Positions 25,162 through 35,276 are shown, numbered from the stretch's first letter. The stretch is DNA of 64,000 nucleotides from Flavobacterium frigidimaris (GCA_900129595.1 FQWG01000001.1:124001-188000), one strand, 5' to 3'. Numbers and translations: made by a program. Notes: generated from the letters alone by a model not told the origin.

Positions 25162-25601
25162 TTATTCAATCATTTTTTTAAACAACATTTTCATAGATTC
25201 TGGATCTATTGTATTCATATCTAACAACTTTAATGATTTAACCATTTTAATTGTAGTTGTTTTATATTTTTGAAAATGAGGTGTTTTTAAATGTGATTGA
25301 TAAGCATTGTTATCGTTATAGATTTCTAATATTCGTATTTGAGTCGAATCAGTTTTTTGATACATCGGAAATATTGCCAGTACACCGGGTTCCAGTTTTA
25401 CTGACGCTGAAGCCTCCTCTTTTAAAATGGCTTTATATTCGGATAAATGTTCAGGGTGAATTTGAATTTCCGAAATACGAACTATAATATCTTTGTTTGG
25501 CCTGACATATCGCTGAAAGTTAAAAACAGTGTTGCCAATAGTAATTGTAAAAATAAACTATTTCGAAAACTGCCCTGAAGATTATGGATTAAATTTTTCA
25601 T
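25162..25601 (-). pseudogene. exported ABM-domain (quinol monooxygenase-like) gene with a frameshift
   Basis: ATG at 25601 encodes a signal peptide (MKNLIHNLQG... ATLFLTFSDMSGQTK) that runs into a stop within five codons. One base away the frame continues as DIIVRISEIQIHPEHLSEYK and EPGVLAIFPMYQKTD, ending at 25162, with the antibiotic-biosynthesis-monooxygenase-like fold pattern (about 130 residues). Restoring one A in the A-run ACAAAG joins signal and domain in frame. Hence a recent single-base deletion, or a sequencing error. The gene would be a small exported ferredoxin-like-fold monooxygenase. Confidence 0.75.
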
Positions 25602-25724
25602 TTACAAGGCTTTAATATAACAATAAAAATTCTTTAAGGTCGAGAGGATAATTTTTCTAAAGATACCAAAATATCACGGTCTTCAAAAACATCAAAACAA
25701 TTATAATACGGAAAAATAGCAACA

Positions 25725-25766
25725 CCACAAAAACAAGAATGCTCTCTTTTCGAGAGCGTTCTTGTT
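25725..25766 (-). terminator. terminator of the alpha/beta hydrolase gene
   Basis: A 15-bp stem AACAAGAATGCTCTC with GAGAGCGTTCTTGTT (one T-G pair) lies 17 bases after the hydrolase stop; on the minus strand a T-rich tract follows. Confidence 0.75.
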
Positions 25767-25782
25767 CATCATTACATCTTTA

Positions 25783-26826
25783 CTATAAATTATCATTAAA
25801 GAAACTTCCTAATTTATCAAAAGGAATCACATCTACTTTATCATACAAATCAACGTGAACTGCATTTGGGATAATTATCAATTCTTTTGGTTCATTTGCC
25901 GCTTTAAAAATATCTTCACTAAAATATCTTGAGTGCGCATTTTCTCCCGCGATTAAAAGCATTGGACGTGGTGAAATTTCTTTTACATAAGTTAGTATTG
26001 GCATATTCATAAACGAGATGGAATTGGTTACCAGCCACGCTCCGTTTGAATTCACAGAATTGACTTGAAAACCACGCGGCGTTCTGTAATAATCAAAATA
26101 TTCTTTTACAAATTGTGGCTCATTGCCTTTCAATGCTTCCGGTAAATTTCTTGGTCCGGCTGCCGGTTTTCCTTTTTCGGCATCTTTCCAACGCTGCTCA
26201 CCCAAAGTTTCCAATGTTTTGGTTCTTTGTTCCGGAGTTACAGAATCATTATAGCCTTTTGACATTACTCTGGTCATATCATACAAACTTGTCGTCGCAA
26301 CGGCTTTTACCCGCTTATCAATAGCAGTTGCATTTAAGGCAAAACCGCCAAAACCACAAATACCGATGATTCCAATTTTATTTCTATCGACTTTTTTTTG
26401 TAATCCTAAAAAATCAACCACGGCGCTAAAATCTTCAGTATTGATTTCCGGAGAGGCAAGATTTCGTGGTTCGCCCCCACTTTCTCCTGTATAAGATGGG
26501 TCGAAAGCCAAAGCTATAAAACCGCGTTCTGCCATTTGATTGGCATATAATCCGGATGACTGCTGTTTCACTGCTCCAAAGGGTCCGCTGATGGCTAATG
26601 CAGACAATTTTTCGTTTCCTGCATTTTTCGGAAGGTATAAATCACCGCTTAAAGTAATGCCGTAGCGATTTTTGAAACTCACTTTTTGACGGGTTACTTT
26701 GTCACTAAGCTGAAATGTATAATGTTCTTTTGATGTATTCATTTTTTCTAAATTTGATTGTGCTTTTTGTGAAAATATTTGCCCTGTTATCAGGAATACT
26801 AATGCAATTGCGAATGTTTTTTTCAT
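25783..26826 (-). CDS. secreted alpha/beta hydrolase (YcjY/dienelactone hydrolase-like)
   Basis: A 347-residue protein taking ATG at 26826, where a normal signal peptide begins (KKTFAIALVFLITGQIFSQ); longer starts add up to 18 residues. The nucleophile elbow is IGICGFGG, so the nucleophile is Cys rather than Ser, as in dienelactone hydrolases. A catalytic Asp near MLLIAGENAHSRY and His in NAVHVD complete the triad. AFDPSYTGESGGEPRN is the family oxyanion region. It follows the acetyltransferase gene; a decayed 3' copy of a relative is at 1120-1188. Confidence 0.88.
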   Translation of the reverse strand: MKKTFAIALVFLITGQIFSQKAQSNLEKMNTSKEHYTFQLSDKVTRQKVSFKNRYGITLSGDLYLPKNAGNEKLSALAISGPFGAVKQQSSGLYANQMAERGFIALAFDPSYTGESGGEPRNLASPEINTEDFSAVVDFLGLQKKVDRNKIGIIGICGFGGFALNATAIDKRVKAVATTSLYDMTRVMSKGYNDSVTPEQRTKTLETLGEQRWKDAEKGKPAAGPRNLPEALKGNEPQFVKEYFDYYRTPRGFQVNSVNSNGAWLVTNSISFMNMPILTYVKEISPRPMLLIAGENAHSRYFSEDIFKAANEPKELIIIPNAVHVDLYDKVDVIPFDKLGSFFNDNL

Positions 26827-26917
26827 TTTATTTTTTGATTTTATAGTTTTCATAATGATTTGATTTTTAATTATTTTCAAATTTTACGACTTCATTTCAA
26901 TTTCATAACCATCACTT

Positions 26918-27514
26918 TTAAGGTTGAATATTTTTAATGAATTTTGCGGGAATTCCGCCAACGACAGTATTATCTGGAACATCTTTAGAGACTACTGCTC
27001 CTGCTGCAACAACTGCATTTTCTCCAATTGTTACGCCAGGCAAAATTGTAGCATTGGCACCAATCCATGCATTTTTTTTGATGAGAATTGGTTTACCTGC
27101 TAATCCTTTTCTTTCCTGTGGATTTAATGGATGATTTTCGGTAATGAGACTGACTTTCGGGCCAATTAAAACATCGTCCTCAATGGTAATTCCGCCCAAT
27201 GCCAAAAACGTGCAGTCAAAATTGATGAATACGTTTTTACCAATTGTAATGTGTTTTCCACAATTGATATAGAGAGGTGTAAATACGGCAACATCCTGTA
27301 GTTCTTTATCTAAAATCCTGCTTAGTATCTGCGTGATTTCTTCAGGATTTACAGCATTGTTCATCTGAATCAGTAATGCTTTCACTGCAAATGCTTCTTC
27401 CCTCAATCTGCCCATTTGCGAATCGTTAGGAAGTATGATTTCACCGGCTAAAAGTCGCTCAAAAATATCTTTTTGAAATGGTGCGGCATCGGAAATAAGG
27501 TTTGAATCTGACAT
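26918..27514 (-). CDS. maltose/galactoside O-acetyltransferase-like hexapeptide protein
   Basis: A 198-residue acetyl-CoA-dependent acyltransferase. The N-terminal maltose acetyltransferase-type domain precedes a left-handed beta-helix: [36 protein letters not shown] (catalytic His), [32 protein letters not shown]. It lies 91 bases upstream of the hydrolase gene and 85 bases downstream of the AraC gene, all minus strand, so it belongs to one locus. The sugar acceptor is unknown. Confidence 0.9.
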   Translation of the reverse strand: MSDSNLISDAAPFQKDIFERLLAGEIILPNDSQMGRLREEAFAVKALLIQMNNAVNPEEITQILSRILDKELQDVAVFTPLYINCGKHITIGKNVFINFDCTFLALGGITIEDDVLIGPKVSLITENHPLNPQERKGLAGKPILIKKNAWIGANATILPGVTIGENAVVAAGAVVSKDVPDNTVVGGIPAKFIKNIQP

Positions 27515-27599
27515 ACTATTTGAATTAAATAATCAGATACAAAGGTAAGACTGCCTTAAAGCAAGGAAGTAACGATTATCAAACCAAAGATTAAGAAAT

Positions 27600-28478
27600 T
27601 CAAACTTCGGACAAACGAAATGCAGAAGGATTAGTGCCGGTATTCTTTTTGAAGAAATTATTGAAGTAAGTGGGATAATCAAACCCAAGTGCGTAACCAA
27701 TTTCAGAAACACTCCAATCAGTATGTTGTAAGAGCGCTTTGGCTTCTGTTATAATTCGCTCAGTAATATGGGTTGTTGTCGATTTTCCGGTAACTTCTTT
27801 TATGGCTCGATTCAAGTAATTGACATGCACATTCAAATGTTGTGCGTAATGTTGCGCTGTTCTCAATTGAAGTGGACTGGAAGTAGTTTCAATTGGAAAC
27901 TGTCTTTCTAGTAATTCCAAAAACACAGATGACAATCTGGAAGATGCATTGCTATTTTGTTCGAAATTTTCAGCAGGTTCCATCTTTAAAGATTCATGTA
28001 TAATAAGACTGATATAATTGCGAATCAGCTCATCTTTAAAAACATAATCACTTTTTTGTTCTTCAATCATTTTCTGAAAAATAGTATTGAGAAAACCTCT
28101 TTGTTCTTCGGTAATTTTTAAAACGGGTGTTCCGCCAATTTTAAAAAAAGAAGATTGCTGCAGGCTTTCAGAACGTTCGGAGTTTTTAAAAAACTCTTCT
28201 GAAAATAAAATCGTATAACCAATATAAGTGGTAGAAATGGTTTCCCAGGAATATGGAATGTGCGGATTTCCAAAAAAGAGAATCGTACCTTCCTGCTCAT
28301 AGGTTTTATCAGAATAATGAATCTTGCTTTTCCCGGTAGTCAGACAGATTTTATAAAATTCTTTTCTGCTGTACATTCTGGTTTCGGCACCGTCATCTTC
28401 TATCTGAAATGCTTTAAACCCCTGCAGTTTCAGTTCGTTATTAAACTTGGACACTTCTCTTATTACCTTCTCTTTCAT
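27600..28478 (-). CDS. AraC-family transcriptional regulator
   Basis: A 292-residue regulator with an N-terminal cupin sensing domain (GNPHIPYSWETISTTYIGYT) and a C-terminal double HTH (HLNVHVNYLNRAIKEVTGKS; DWSVSEIGYALGFDYPTYFNNFFKKNTGTNPSAFR). It heads the acetyltransferase-hydrolase locus and is its likely regulator. Divergent from the TetR-efflux locus. Confidence 0.9.
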   Translation of the reverse strand: MKEKVIREVSKFNNELKLQGFKAFQIEDDGAETRMYSRKEFYKICLTTGKSKIHYSDKTYEQEGTILFFGNPHIPYSWETISTTYIGYTILFSEEFFKNSERSESLQQSSFFKIGGTPVLKITEEQRGFLNTIFQKMIEEQKSDYVFKDELIRNYISLIIHESLKMEPAENFEQNSNASSRLSSVFLELLERQFPIETTSSPLQLRTAQHYAQHLNVHVNYLNRAIKEVTGKSTTTHITERIITEAKALLQHTDWSVSEIGYALGFDYPTYFNNFFKKNTGTNPSAFRLSEV

Positions 28479-28624
28479 TTTACAAAGTTAAGAAATTCAA
28501 ACTTGTTCAAAACATTATAATCTTAATTCTTATTCTTTTTGAAAGCAAATAATTAAATTATTTAGAAGAAAACGAGAAACAAAAAGGATCAAAAGTAAGC
28601 TAATTTAAAATTATCATTAAAAAA

Positions 28625-28637
28625 TGAACACTGTTCA
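28625..28637. promoter_or_regulatory. candidate operator of the efflux TetR, site 1
   Basis: TGAACACTGTTCA is a dyad (TGAACA-C-TGTTCA) directly upstream of the -7 box of the tetR gene. A matching site, TGAACAACGTTCA, lies before the efflux genes. Confidence 0.7.
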
Positions 28638-28648
28638 AAAAATATACA

Positions 28649-28656
28649 TACCTTTG
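28649..28656 (+). promoter_or_regulatory. -7 box of the tetR gene
   Basis: TACCTTTG matches TAnnTTTG; the leader to the ATG at 28661 would be very short. The operator at 28625 overlaps the -33 region. Confidence 0.65.
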
Positions 28657-28660
28657 CGGC

Positions 28661-29278
28661 ATGAGTACAGCAGAAAGAAAAGCACGTGAAAAAGAAGCCT
28701 TAAAAATGCTGATCCTGAAAGGAGCTAAAAAACTCTTTTTAGAGAGAGGTATTGAACAGACTACGATTCGAAATATCGCTGATGAGATTGACTACAGCGT
28801 TGGAACTGTGTATGTTTACTTTAAAGATAAAAATGCTATTCTTCATGACCTGCACTCTATTGGTTTTCAGGAGCTAGGCGGGTATTTCACCGAATTGTTC
28901 GCTATTAAAGATCCAATGGAACGCCTTCGAAAAATGGGGTTTACCTATTTGAAATTTGCCATGGAAAATTCCGAAATGTATGATCTCATGTTCATCGTTA
29001 AAGCACCGATGGAATTTATTGAAAGTACTGAAAAAGAAGCATGGAATGAAGGAGCTGACACTTTTGGCGCTCTAAAGAAAACCGTGAAAGAATGTATGGA
29101 CAACGGGCATTTTGAAGGACATTCATTAGAAGCATTATCCTTTATGATTTGGAGTTTAGTACACGGAATGTGCTGTCTGGAAATACGCCAGAGAACAAAA
29201 GGGGTGAAATTTTCTAACCCGGATACTATCCTCTCTGATGGATACAATGAATATTTAAAAATAATAAAGAAACTTTAA
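28661..29278 (+). CDS. TetR/AcrR repressor of the RND efflux operon
   Basis: A 205-residue TetR regulator. The HTH is at about residues 15-55 (GIEQTTIRNIADEIDYSVGTVYVYFKDK). The ligand domain has the TetR_C-like MEFIESTEKEAWNEGADTF region. The gene is 45 bases upstream of and co-directional with the TolC gene. Operator-like dyads occur before both, indicating autoregulation and repression of the pump. Confidence 0.92.
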   Translation: MSTAERKAREKEALKMLILKGAKKLFLERGIEQTTIRNIADEIDYSVGTVYVYFKDKNAILHDLHSIGFQELGGYFTELFAIKDPMERLRKMGFTYLKFAMENSEMYDLMFIVKAPMEFIESTEKEAWNEGADTFGALKKTVKECMDNGHFEGHSLEALSFMIWSLVHGMCCLEIRQRTKGVKFSNPDTILSDGYNEYLKIIKKL

Positions 29279-29299
29279 ACCTTTTTTTGATCAAAAAAA

Positions 29300-29312
29300 T
29301 GAACAACGTTCA
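29300..29312. promoter_or_regulatory. candidate operator of the efflux TetR, site 2
   Basis: TGAACAACGTTCA (TGAAC-AAC-GTTCA) sits 12 bases before the TolC start, sharing half-sites with the tetR operator at 28625. Confidence 0.65.
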
Positions 29313-29323
29313 ATTTAAAAACA

Positions 29324-30670
29324 ATGTACAATAAAATGAAAAAAGCAATTACATTAACCATTCTTTGTTTTGGATTTATAGGATATTCCCAAAGCAAACT
29401 CGATAATTACATCCAGACTGGATTAAAAAGCAACGAGGTAATCAAACAGCATAATTTTGATATTAATAAAAGTCTGTACGCCCTGCAGGAAGCCCGTTCC
29501 CTGTTCTACCCTACTGTTTCGTTGAATGCCAATTATACTAAGGCCGATGGCGGAAGAACAATTGATATCCCGATTGGGGATATACTGAATCCTGTATACA
29601 GCACACTCAATCAGATAACCAATTCAAATGCTTTCCCTTCTCTGCAGAACCAGTCAGTTTTGATTAATCCGGATAATTTTTATGATGCTAAAATTCACAC
29701 CACAATGCCGTTGCTGAACTATGAAATTATTTATAACAAGAGAATCAAAAGCCAGCAGACTTCTTTACAGAAAATAGAGCTTGAAATCTACCAAAGGGAA
29801 CTGGTTAAAGAAATAAAAACCGCATACTATAAATACCTGCAGTCCATTGAAGGAATTAATATTTATCAGGATGCTTTGGCATTGGTAAAAGAAAATCAAA
29901 GGGTTAACCAGTCTTTGTTTAAAAATGACAAGATAAACCGTACGGCAGTCCTTAGAAGTGATAATGAAGTAATTCGTATCGGGGCAAATCTGGAAACAGC
30001 CAAACAAGTCAGTAATAATGCGAAAACATATTTTAATTTTCTAATTAATCAAAAGCTTGACAGCGAAATTGAGGTTGATTCTGATAAAGAAAGCCTGCCT
30101 AGTGCATTGGTACAGGAAAACACCTCAGGCAGAGAAGAACTTTCAAAGCTTACCATGGCAAAAGATATAAATGACAATGTCAGTAAGCTCACCCAATCGT
30201 ATTGGTACCCAAAATTGAGCGGTTTTGCAGATTTCGGATTTCAGGACTTTGATTTCGAAGTGAATAAACAATCCCGATACTATTTTGCCGGTGCCGCTTT
30301 AGAATGGACTATTTTCTCAGGCAACAAAAACAAATACAGGCTCAAGCAGGTTCAGGAAGAAACCAATAAAATAAACTCACAGACTGATAATGTAAAACAG
30401 CAGCTGTTGCTTCAGTTTCAGGTTACCCGAAATAATTTAATATCTGCTTTGGAACAATTTAATGCTGATAAAAATCAAAAAGCAGCGGCCAAAAAATATA
30501 ATGAGGACATAACCAAATTATATAAAGAAGGACAAGCCATCTACATTGAACTTCTGGATGCGCAGAACCAATGGGTAAATGCACAGCTTAATACGAATAT
30601 ATCTCTTTATAATTCCTGGATTGCCTATGCAGAATTAGAAAGAGCCAATGCCACTTTTACTTTAAAATAA
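29324..30670 (+). CDS. TolC-family outer membrane efflux protein
   Basis: A 448-residue outer membrane channel component. A signal peptide follows the ATG at 29324 or 29336. The two OEP repeats are seen: KQHNFDINKSLYALQEARSL then YYKYLQSIEGINIYQDALAL, and YWYPKLSGFADFGFQ through DITKLYKEGQAIYIELLDAQ. First structural gene of the efflux operon; the adaptor starts 16 bases after its stop. It provides the exit duct for the pump. Confidence 0.92.
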   Translation: MYNKMKKAITLTILCFGFIGYSQSKLDNYIQTGLKSNEVIKQHNFDINKSLYALQEARSLFYPTVSLNANYTKADGGRTIDIPIGDILNPVYSTLNQITNSNAFPSLQNQSVLINPDNFYDAKIHTTMPLLNYEIIYNKRIKSQQTSLQKIELEIYQRELVKEIKTAYYKYLQSIEGINIYQDALALVKENQRVNQSLFKNDKINRTAVLRSDNEVIRIGANLETAKQVSNNAKTYFNFLINQKLDSEIEVDSDKESLPSALVQENTSGREELSKLTMAKDINDNVSKLTQSYWYPKLSGFADFGFQDFDFEVNKQSRYYFAGAALEWTIFSGNKNKYRLKQVQEETNKINSQTDNVKQQLLLQFQVTRNNLISALEQFNADKNQKAAAKKYNEDITKLYKEGQAIYIELLDAQNQWVNAQLNTNISLYNSWIAYAELERANATFTLK

Positions 30671-30686
30671 TCCAAAAACAACACTT

Positions 30687-31808
30687 ATGAAATCGAAGAT
30701 TAATTCATCCGTTCGCCTTTCAGACGCGGGGCACGAACACAAAAAAAAATATTTTACGCTTGTGAGTAAAAAATCAATAGTAATATGTCTTTTTGCTTTT
30801 CCTCTTCTTTATGCTTGTAAAGAAGAAAAGAAAGAGCGTAACCAATTTGAAACTGCAGATATTGTATCCATTAAAACAGCACCGGCCGGATCCTTAGCAC
30901 TTACCAGTAACATCACTGCTTCCGGTTTAGTCACAACAGAAAACACAGCCAATTACAGCTTTAAAATTGGTGGTATCGTAAAACACATTTATGTCGAAGA
31001 AGGGCATTTCTTTAAAAAAGGACAGCTTTTAGCCGCATTGGATGAAACCGAAATCAGTGCGGGTTTGAACCAGACTGATTTAAATGTAAAAAAATACGAG
31101 AGGGATTATACCCGAGCCAAAAATCTCTACCAGGACAGCGTATATACTTTAGAACAGCTTCAAAATACAAAAACAGGTCTTGACATTGCCCGAAAACAAA
31201 AAGATGCTATTGCTTTTAATGCCCGTTATGCCAAAATATATGCGGCAGCAGATGGTTTTGTATCTCAAAAAATAGCCAATGAAGGCGAAGTTACAGGGCC
31301 CGGCTCCCCTATTTTAGCCATAAATGAAACATCCCATAACAATAATTACCTGTTAAAAATTGGACTGACAGATAAAGAATGGGCAACGGTTAAAATTGGC
31401 CAGAAAGCATCCGTTACTCTCGATGGTTATCCTGATCAAAACTTTGATGCTGTGGTTTTTAGAAAATCGCAGTCTGCTGATGCGGCCCTGGGTTCTTTTC
31501 AGGTGGAATTAAAACTGGACCTGAAAAACAGTAAACCTGCAGTGGGTATGTTTGGCAAAGCCGAAATACGTGCCGATACTGCTCAGGATTTAATCACGAT
31601 CCCTTACGACGCACTTATTGAAGCAGACGGTAATAAGGCTTTTGTTTTTTTAGTTGAAAATAACAAAGTGAGAAGACGGCCTGTGACCATTTACAAATTT
31701 GAAAACAAAATTGTGTACATCAAAGACGGACTTGAGAAAACAGATCAGATAGTGATCTCAAACAGCGCTTATCTGAACGAAGAATCAAAGATTAAGATCA
31801 TTAAATAA
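30687..31808 (+). CDS. RND efflux periplasmic adaptor (HlyD/MFP) lipoprotein
   Basis: A 373-residue membrane-fusion protein. A lipobox LLYAC (Cys44) follows a hydrophobic helix, unusually after a 30-residue N-terminal extension, so the real start may be later (GTG near 30762). The biotinyl-lipoyl domain is GGIVKHIYVEEGHFFKKGQLLA, followed by a coiled coil (NVKKYERDYTRAKNLYQDSV), the second lipoyl half and a beta-barrel (TIPYDALIEADGNKAFVFLV). Operon neighbour of TolC and the RND permease (8-base gap). Confidence 0.9.
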   Translation: MKSKINSSVRLSDAGHEHKKKYFTLVSKKSIVICLFAFPLLYACKEEKKERNQFETADIVSIKTAPAGSLALTSNITASGLVTTENTANYSFKIGGIVKHIYVEEGHFFKKGQLLAALDETEISAGLNQTDLNVKKYERDYTRAKNLYQDSVYTLEQLQNTKTGLDIARKQKDAIAFNARYAKIYAAADGFVSQKIANEGEVTGPGSPILAINETSHNNNYLLKIGLTDKEWATVKIGQKASVTLDGYPDQNFDAVVFRKSQSADAALGSFQVELKLDLKNSKPAVGMFGKAEIRADTAQDLITIPYDALIEADGNKAFVFLVENNKVRRRPVTIYKFENKIVYIKDGLEKTDQIVISNSAYLNEESKIKIIK

Positions 31809-31816
31809 TACGCACC

Positions 31817-34800
31817 ATGAAGATTACAAACTTTGCCGTTAAAAACTATCAGTTCACACTGATTATATTTCTTCTCGTGTCTGTTGTAGGGTATCTGACC
31901 CTGTTTTCAATGCCACGATCAGAAGATCCTTCTACTCATCCGCCCCAATATCTCATTACGGTTATTTATCCCGGAACCAGTCCAAAGGATATGGAGGAAC
32001 AGGTAGTAAAACCTATTGAAAATAAAATTTACGGACTCGAAAATATCGATAAAATCCTGACCACTGTTGAAGACGGCGTAGCTGCCTTTCAGGTAAAATT
32101 TAAGTATGGGGTTGATGTAGATAATAAATACCAGGAAATTTCTACAGAAATGAATGCGCTGCAAAACAGCGAACTTCCTAAGGATATTTACCTGATAAAA
32201 ACCGAAAAAATTGCCTCTTCAGATGTAAAAATTCTTCAGGTGGCCTTAATTTCAGAAAATGCATCAGATAAAAAACTGCGTGATGCGGCGGATGAATTGA
32301 AGACAAAACTGGAGAAAATCACCAACCTTAAAGACGTAAAATATGCCGGAATACCGGAACAGGAAATTAGAATTGACCTGCAGCTGGATAAACTTGCTCA
32401 GTTAAAAATTCCATTAAACCTTGTAATAGGAAGTCTTCAGAGTGAAGCTGCCGATATTCCCGGAGGAAGCGTCAATCTTGGCAGTAAAGTGTTTAATGTA
32501 AAGACAAGCGGTAAATTTAAAAATGCCGATGATGTTGCCAATACGGTTATTTACAATGCAAATGGTAAAATAATCTATATGAAGGATGTTGCCGAAGTAG
32601 GTTATAAATCTGAAACAGTAGATCATATTACCCGTATAAATGGTCATCGTTGTGTTCTGGTTACCGTAGGTATGAAAGACAACGTAAATATAACTGATGT
32701 TCAAAAAGAATTTTTACCAATAGTAGAGGAATTCTCTAAAGACCTGCCTCAAAATATAAAACTGATTAAAAACTTTGATCAGGCCAATATGGTGTCGCAG
32801 CGTCTGGGACATCTGGGCTTTGATTTTACCCTTGCGATTGTGCTGGTGATCATTACGCTTTTGCCATTAGGATCAAGAGCTTCATTGATTGTAATGATCT
32901 CCATACCGCTCTCACTGGCTTTAGGGCTTATTGTCATGAATGCCTTCGGTTATTCCTTAAATCAGTTAAGCATTGTAGGTTTGGTGGTGGCTTTAGGACT
33001 TCTGGTAGATGACAGTATTGTGGTGGTCGAAAACATCGAACGCTGGCTTCGTGAAGGTCATTCTAAAATGGATGCTGTTCTAAAAGGTACCAAACAAATA
33101 GGTCTTGCTGTTGTAGGCTGTACCGCTACTCTTGTTATTGCTTTTTTACCACTGGCTTTTCTTCCTGATGTTTCAGGTGAATTTATAAGAAGTCTTCCTA
33201 TGGCAATTATTACGAGTGTTCTGGCCTCAATGATTGTGGCAATGACATTGGTTCCGTTTTTGGGAAGCCGATTTTTAAAAACGCACGAACATGGCGAAGG
33301 GAATGTTTTTCTTCAATACCTGCAAAAATTCCTGACACGATCTTACAGCAGGATTATGCCTAAAGCATTGCAGTTTCCAAAAACAACAATTGCTATATCC
33401 ATAGCATTGAGCATAACCGCCTTTGGACTTTTTAAGGCTACCGGATTTAAGTTATTCCCAACTTCAGAGAAACCAATGTTTCTTATTAACATAAAAATGC
33501 CGCTGCAGGCCAATCTGACCGAAAGCGACAGGGTAACAAAACTGGTCGAAGCCGAACTGAAAAACCATAAAGAAATTGTCTTTTATACCGCCAATGTTGG
33601 CAAGGGAAACCCACAGATTTATTACAATGTACACCCGCAGGACAGAAAACCTGATTTTGCACAGATTTTTGTGCAGTTGGAAGATGAAGCAAAACCTACC
33701 GAAAAAACAGCTTTGATTGAAAGACTCCGAGAAAAATTCAAGACAATGCCTTATGCCAAAATCGAAGTGAAAGATTTTGAGCAGGGAACGCCTCTGGAAG
33801 CTAATATTGTAGTGAGGCTCTTTGGAGAAGATCCGGCCCTTCTGCGTAAGCTTTCTTCTGAAGTGGAAACGATATTGCGAAATCAGAAAGGGACAGTTTA
33901 TATTAACAATGAACTCAACACGTACAAAACAGATGTCAAAGTAAAAATTAATAAAGAAAAAGCAAGAACATTAGGCGTGATGACCAGTGAGGCAGATAAA
34001 GTAGTACGTCTTGCTGTAGCCGGATTAACTGTTGGCGATTATATCGATAACAGAGGCGATGCCAGAAATGTTACTCTCACACTGCCCAGGGATAAATTTT
34101 CTGATCTGGACGCTTTAAAAAATCTGTATGTCAATAATATTCAGGGAACCCCAATTGCATTGAACCAAATTGCAGACATCTCTTTTGAAACTTCGCCAAC
34201 AACGATTAATCATTTCAATAAATCCCGTTTTGCAAAGGTTACAGCATTATCAGACAAAGGATACTATGCCAATGATTTATTAACAGAGATCGTACCTAAA
34301 CTTGATCAACTAAAAATGCCAAAAGGGTATTATTATAAATTGTCAGGTGAAAAAGAGTCCGAAGGAGATGCGCTGGGAGGAAATTTCCTTTCGGTAATTA
34401 TTTTGAGCACATTCCTTTTCGTTGCTGTACTCCTATTGCAGTTCAAAACGTTTAAAGGAATCATCATTGTACTTTCCATTATTCCATTGGGAATTTTAGG
34501 CGGGGTCGTATTATTACTTATTAACGGAAGTCCTATGTCACTGGTTGCTATTATTGGTTTTATTGGTCTGTCGGGTATTCAGGTTAAAAATTCACTGCTG
34601 CTGGTAGATTTCACCAATCAGCTCAGACAGGAAGGATACTCCATAGATGACGCAATTGCGGTTGCCGGAGAAACCCGATTTTTGCCTGTAGTATTGACGT
34701 CTATAACGGCAATCTGCGGTCTTATTCCTCTGGCTTTGAATTCGAATCCTTTAATTGCACCGCTGGCCATTGTGCTTATCGGCGGACTGATAAGCTCTAC

Positions 34801-34882
34801 TATTCTGTCGAGAATTGTAACGCCTGTGATGTACAAGCTGATGCCTCCGAGTATCGAAATTGAGACTAAAGAACCGAATTAA
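31817..34882 (+). CDS. RND multidrug efflux permease
   Basis: A 1021-residue AcrB-family transporter with twelve transmembrane helices in two halves. TM4 carries the proton-relay acids in LGLLVDDSIVVVENIERW (about residue 395). Also visible are SMPRSEDPSTHPPQYLITVI at the first periplasmic loop and GFIGLSGIQVKNSLLLVDFT in the second half. This is the HAE-type inner-membrane pump. The operon tetR-tolC-mfp-rnd is complete and ends in R1 copy 5. Confidence 0.93.
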   Translation: MKITNFAVKNYQFTLIIFLLVSVVGYLTLFSMPRSEDPSTHPPQYLITVIYPGTSPKDMEEQVVKPIENKIYGLENIDKILTTVEDGVAAFQVKFKYGVDVDNKYQEISTEMNALQNSELPKDIYLIKTEKIASSDVKILQVALISENASDKKLRDAADELKTKLEKITNLKDVKYAGIPEQEIRIDLQLDKLAQLKIPLNLVIGSLQSEAADIPGGSVNLGSKVFNVKTSGKFKNADDVANTVIYNANGKIIYMKDVAEVGYKSETVDHITRINGHRCVLVTVGMKDNVNITDVQKEFLPIVEEFSKDLPQNIKLIKNFDQANMVSQRLGHLGFDFTLAIVLVIITLLPLGSRASLIVMISIPLSLALGLIVMNAFGYSLNQLSIVGLVVALGLLVDDSIVVVENIERWLREGHSKMDAVLKGTKQIGLAVVGCTATLVIAFLPLAFLPDVSGEFIRSLPMAIITSVLASMIVAMTLVPFLGSRFLKTHEHGEGNVFLQYLQKFLTRSYSRIMPKALQFPKTTIAISIALSITAFGLFKATGFKLFPTSEKPMFLINIKMPLQANLTESDRVTKLVEAELKNHKEIVFYTANVGKGNPQIYYNVHPQDRKPDFAQIFVQLEDEAKPTEKTALIERLREKFKTMPYAKIEVKDFEQGTPLEANIVVRLFGEDPALLRKLSSEVETILRNQKGTVYINNELNTYKTDVKVKINKEKARTLGVMTSEADKVVRLAVAGLTVGDYIDNRGDARNVTLTLPRDKFSDLDALKNLYVNNIQGTPIALNQIADISFETSPTTINHFNKSRFAKVTALSDKGYYANDLLTEIVPKLDQLKMPKGYYYKLSGEKESEGDALGGNFLSVIILSTFLFVAVLLLQFKTFKGIIIVLSIIPLGILGGVVLLLINGSPMSLVAIIGFIGLSGIQVKNSLLLVDFTNQLRQEGYSIDDAIAVAGETRFLPVVLTSITAICGLIPLALNSNPLIAPLAIVLIGGLISSTILSRIVTPVMYKLMPPSIEIETKEPN

Positions 34883-35276
34883 TTAATTCAGGAAACCCAA
34901 TCTCTTTAAATCTTATATAAAGTTTATAGAAATTTGTCTGTAGAGATCACAAAATCAAAATCCCCTTTCATAACGAAAGGGGATTTTTTTTATGTTTTTT
35001 TCCTATTATTTAATATCAGAATCAATTCTAAAATCTGTGGAGAGAAAAAAAATTGATTTTTTGTTTGATTTAAAAATTTAATCGAATCTTAAGCCAATAA
35101 AAAAATTAAGATCCCTAACAATTCGTTATTTTGTATATACCGTTTGAAAGCAGTTTCTTTGGAAGGGGAATAAAAAAAAAAAAACAATCAACAGATAATC
35201 AGCACCTTATAAGAAATTAAAAATTTAAGGCACGTTTCTTGTTTTATTCTAAAAATAACCATTAAAAATTGACATT
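34883..35276. other. intergenic region after the efflux operon
   Basis: Contains R1 copy 5 (34891-34990) as terminator. Bases 34991-35276 are AT-rich, hold the promoter of the next gene by position, but no exact TAnnTTTG box was found. Confidence 0.5.
34891..34990 (+). repeat. R1 dispersed repeat, copy 5, with terminator
   Basis: A degenerate R1 core (TTTATAGAAATTTGTCTGTA) is joined to a 13-bp hairpin AAAATCCCCTTTC with GAAAGGGGATTTT and a T-run. Its minus-strand frame is broken by a deletion and an in-frame stop, unlike copies 1-4. It ends the RND efflux operon 9 bases after the stop. Confidence 0.8.

Noticed and set aside
35152..35160. Possible -7 box TACCGTTTG before the secreted protein gene
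   Set aside because: It has one base too many between TA and TTTG, and lies more than 110 bases from the start.
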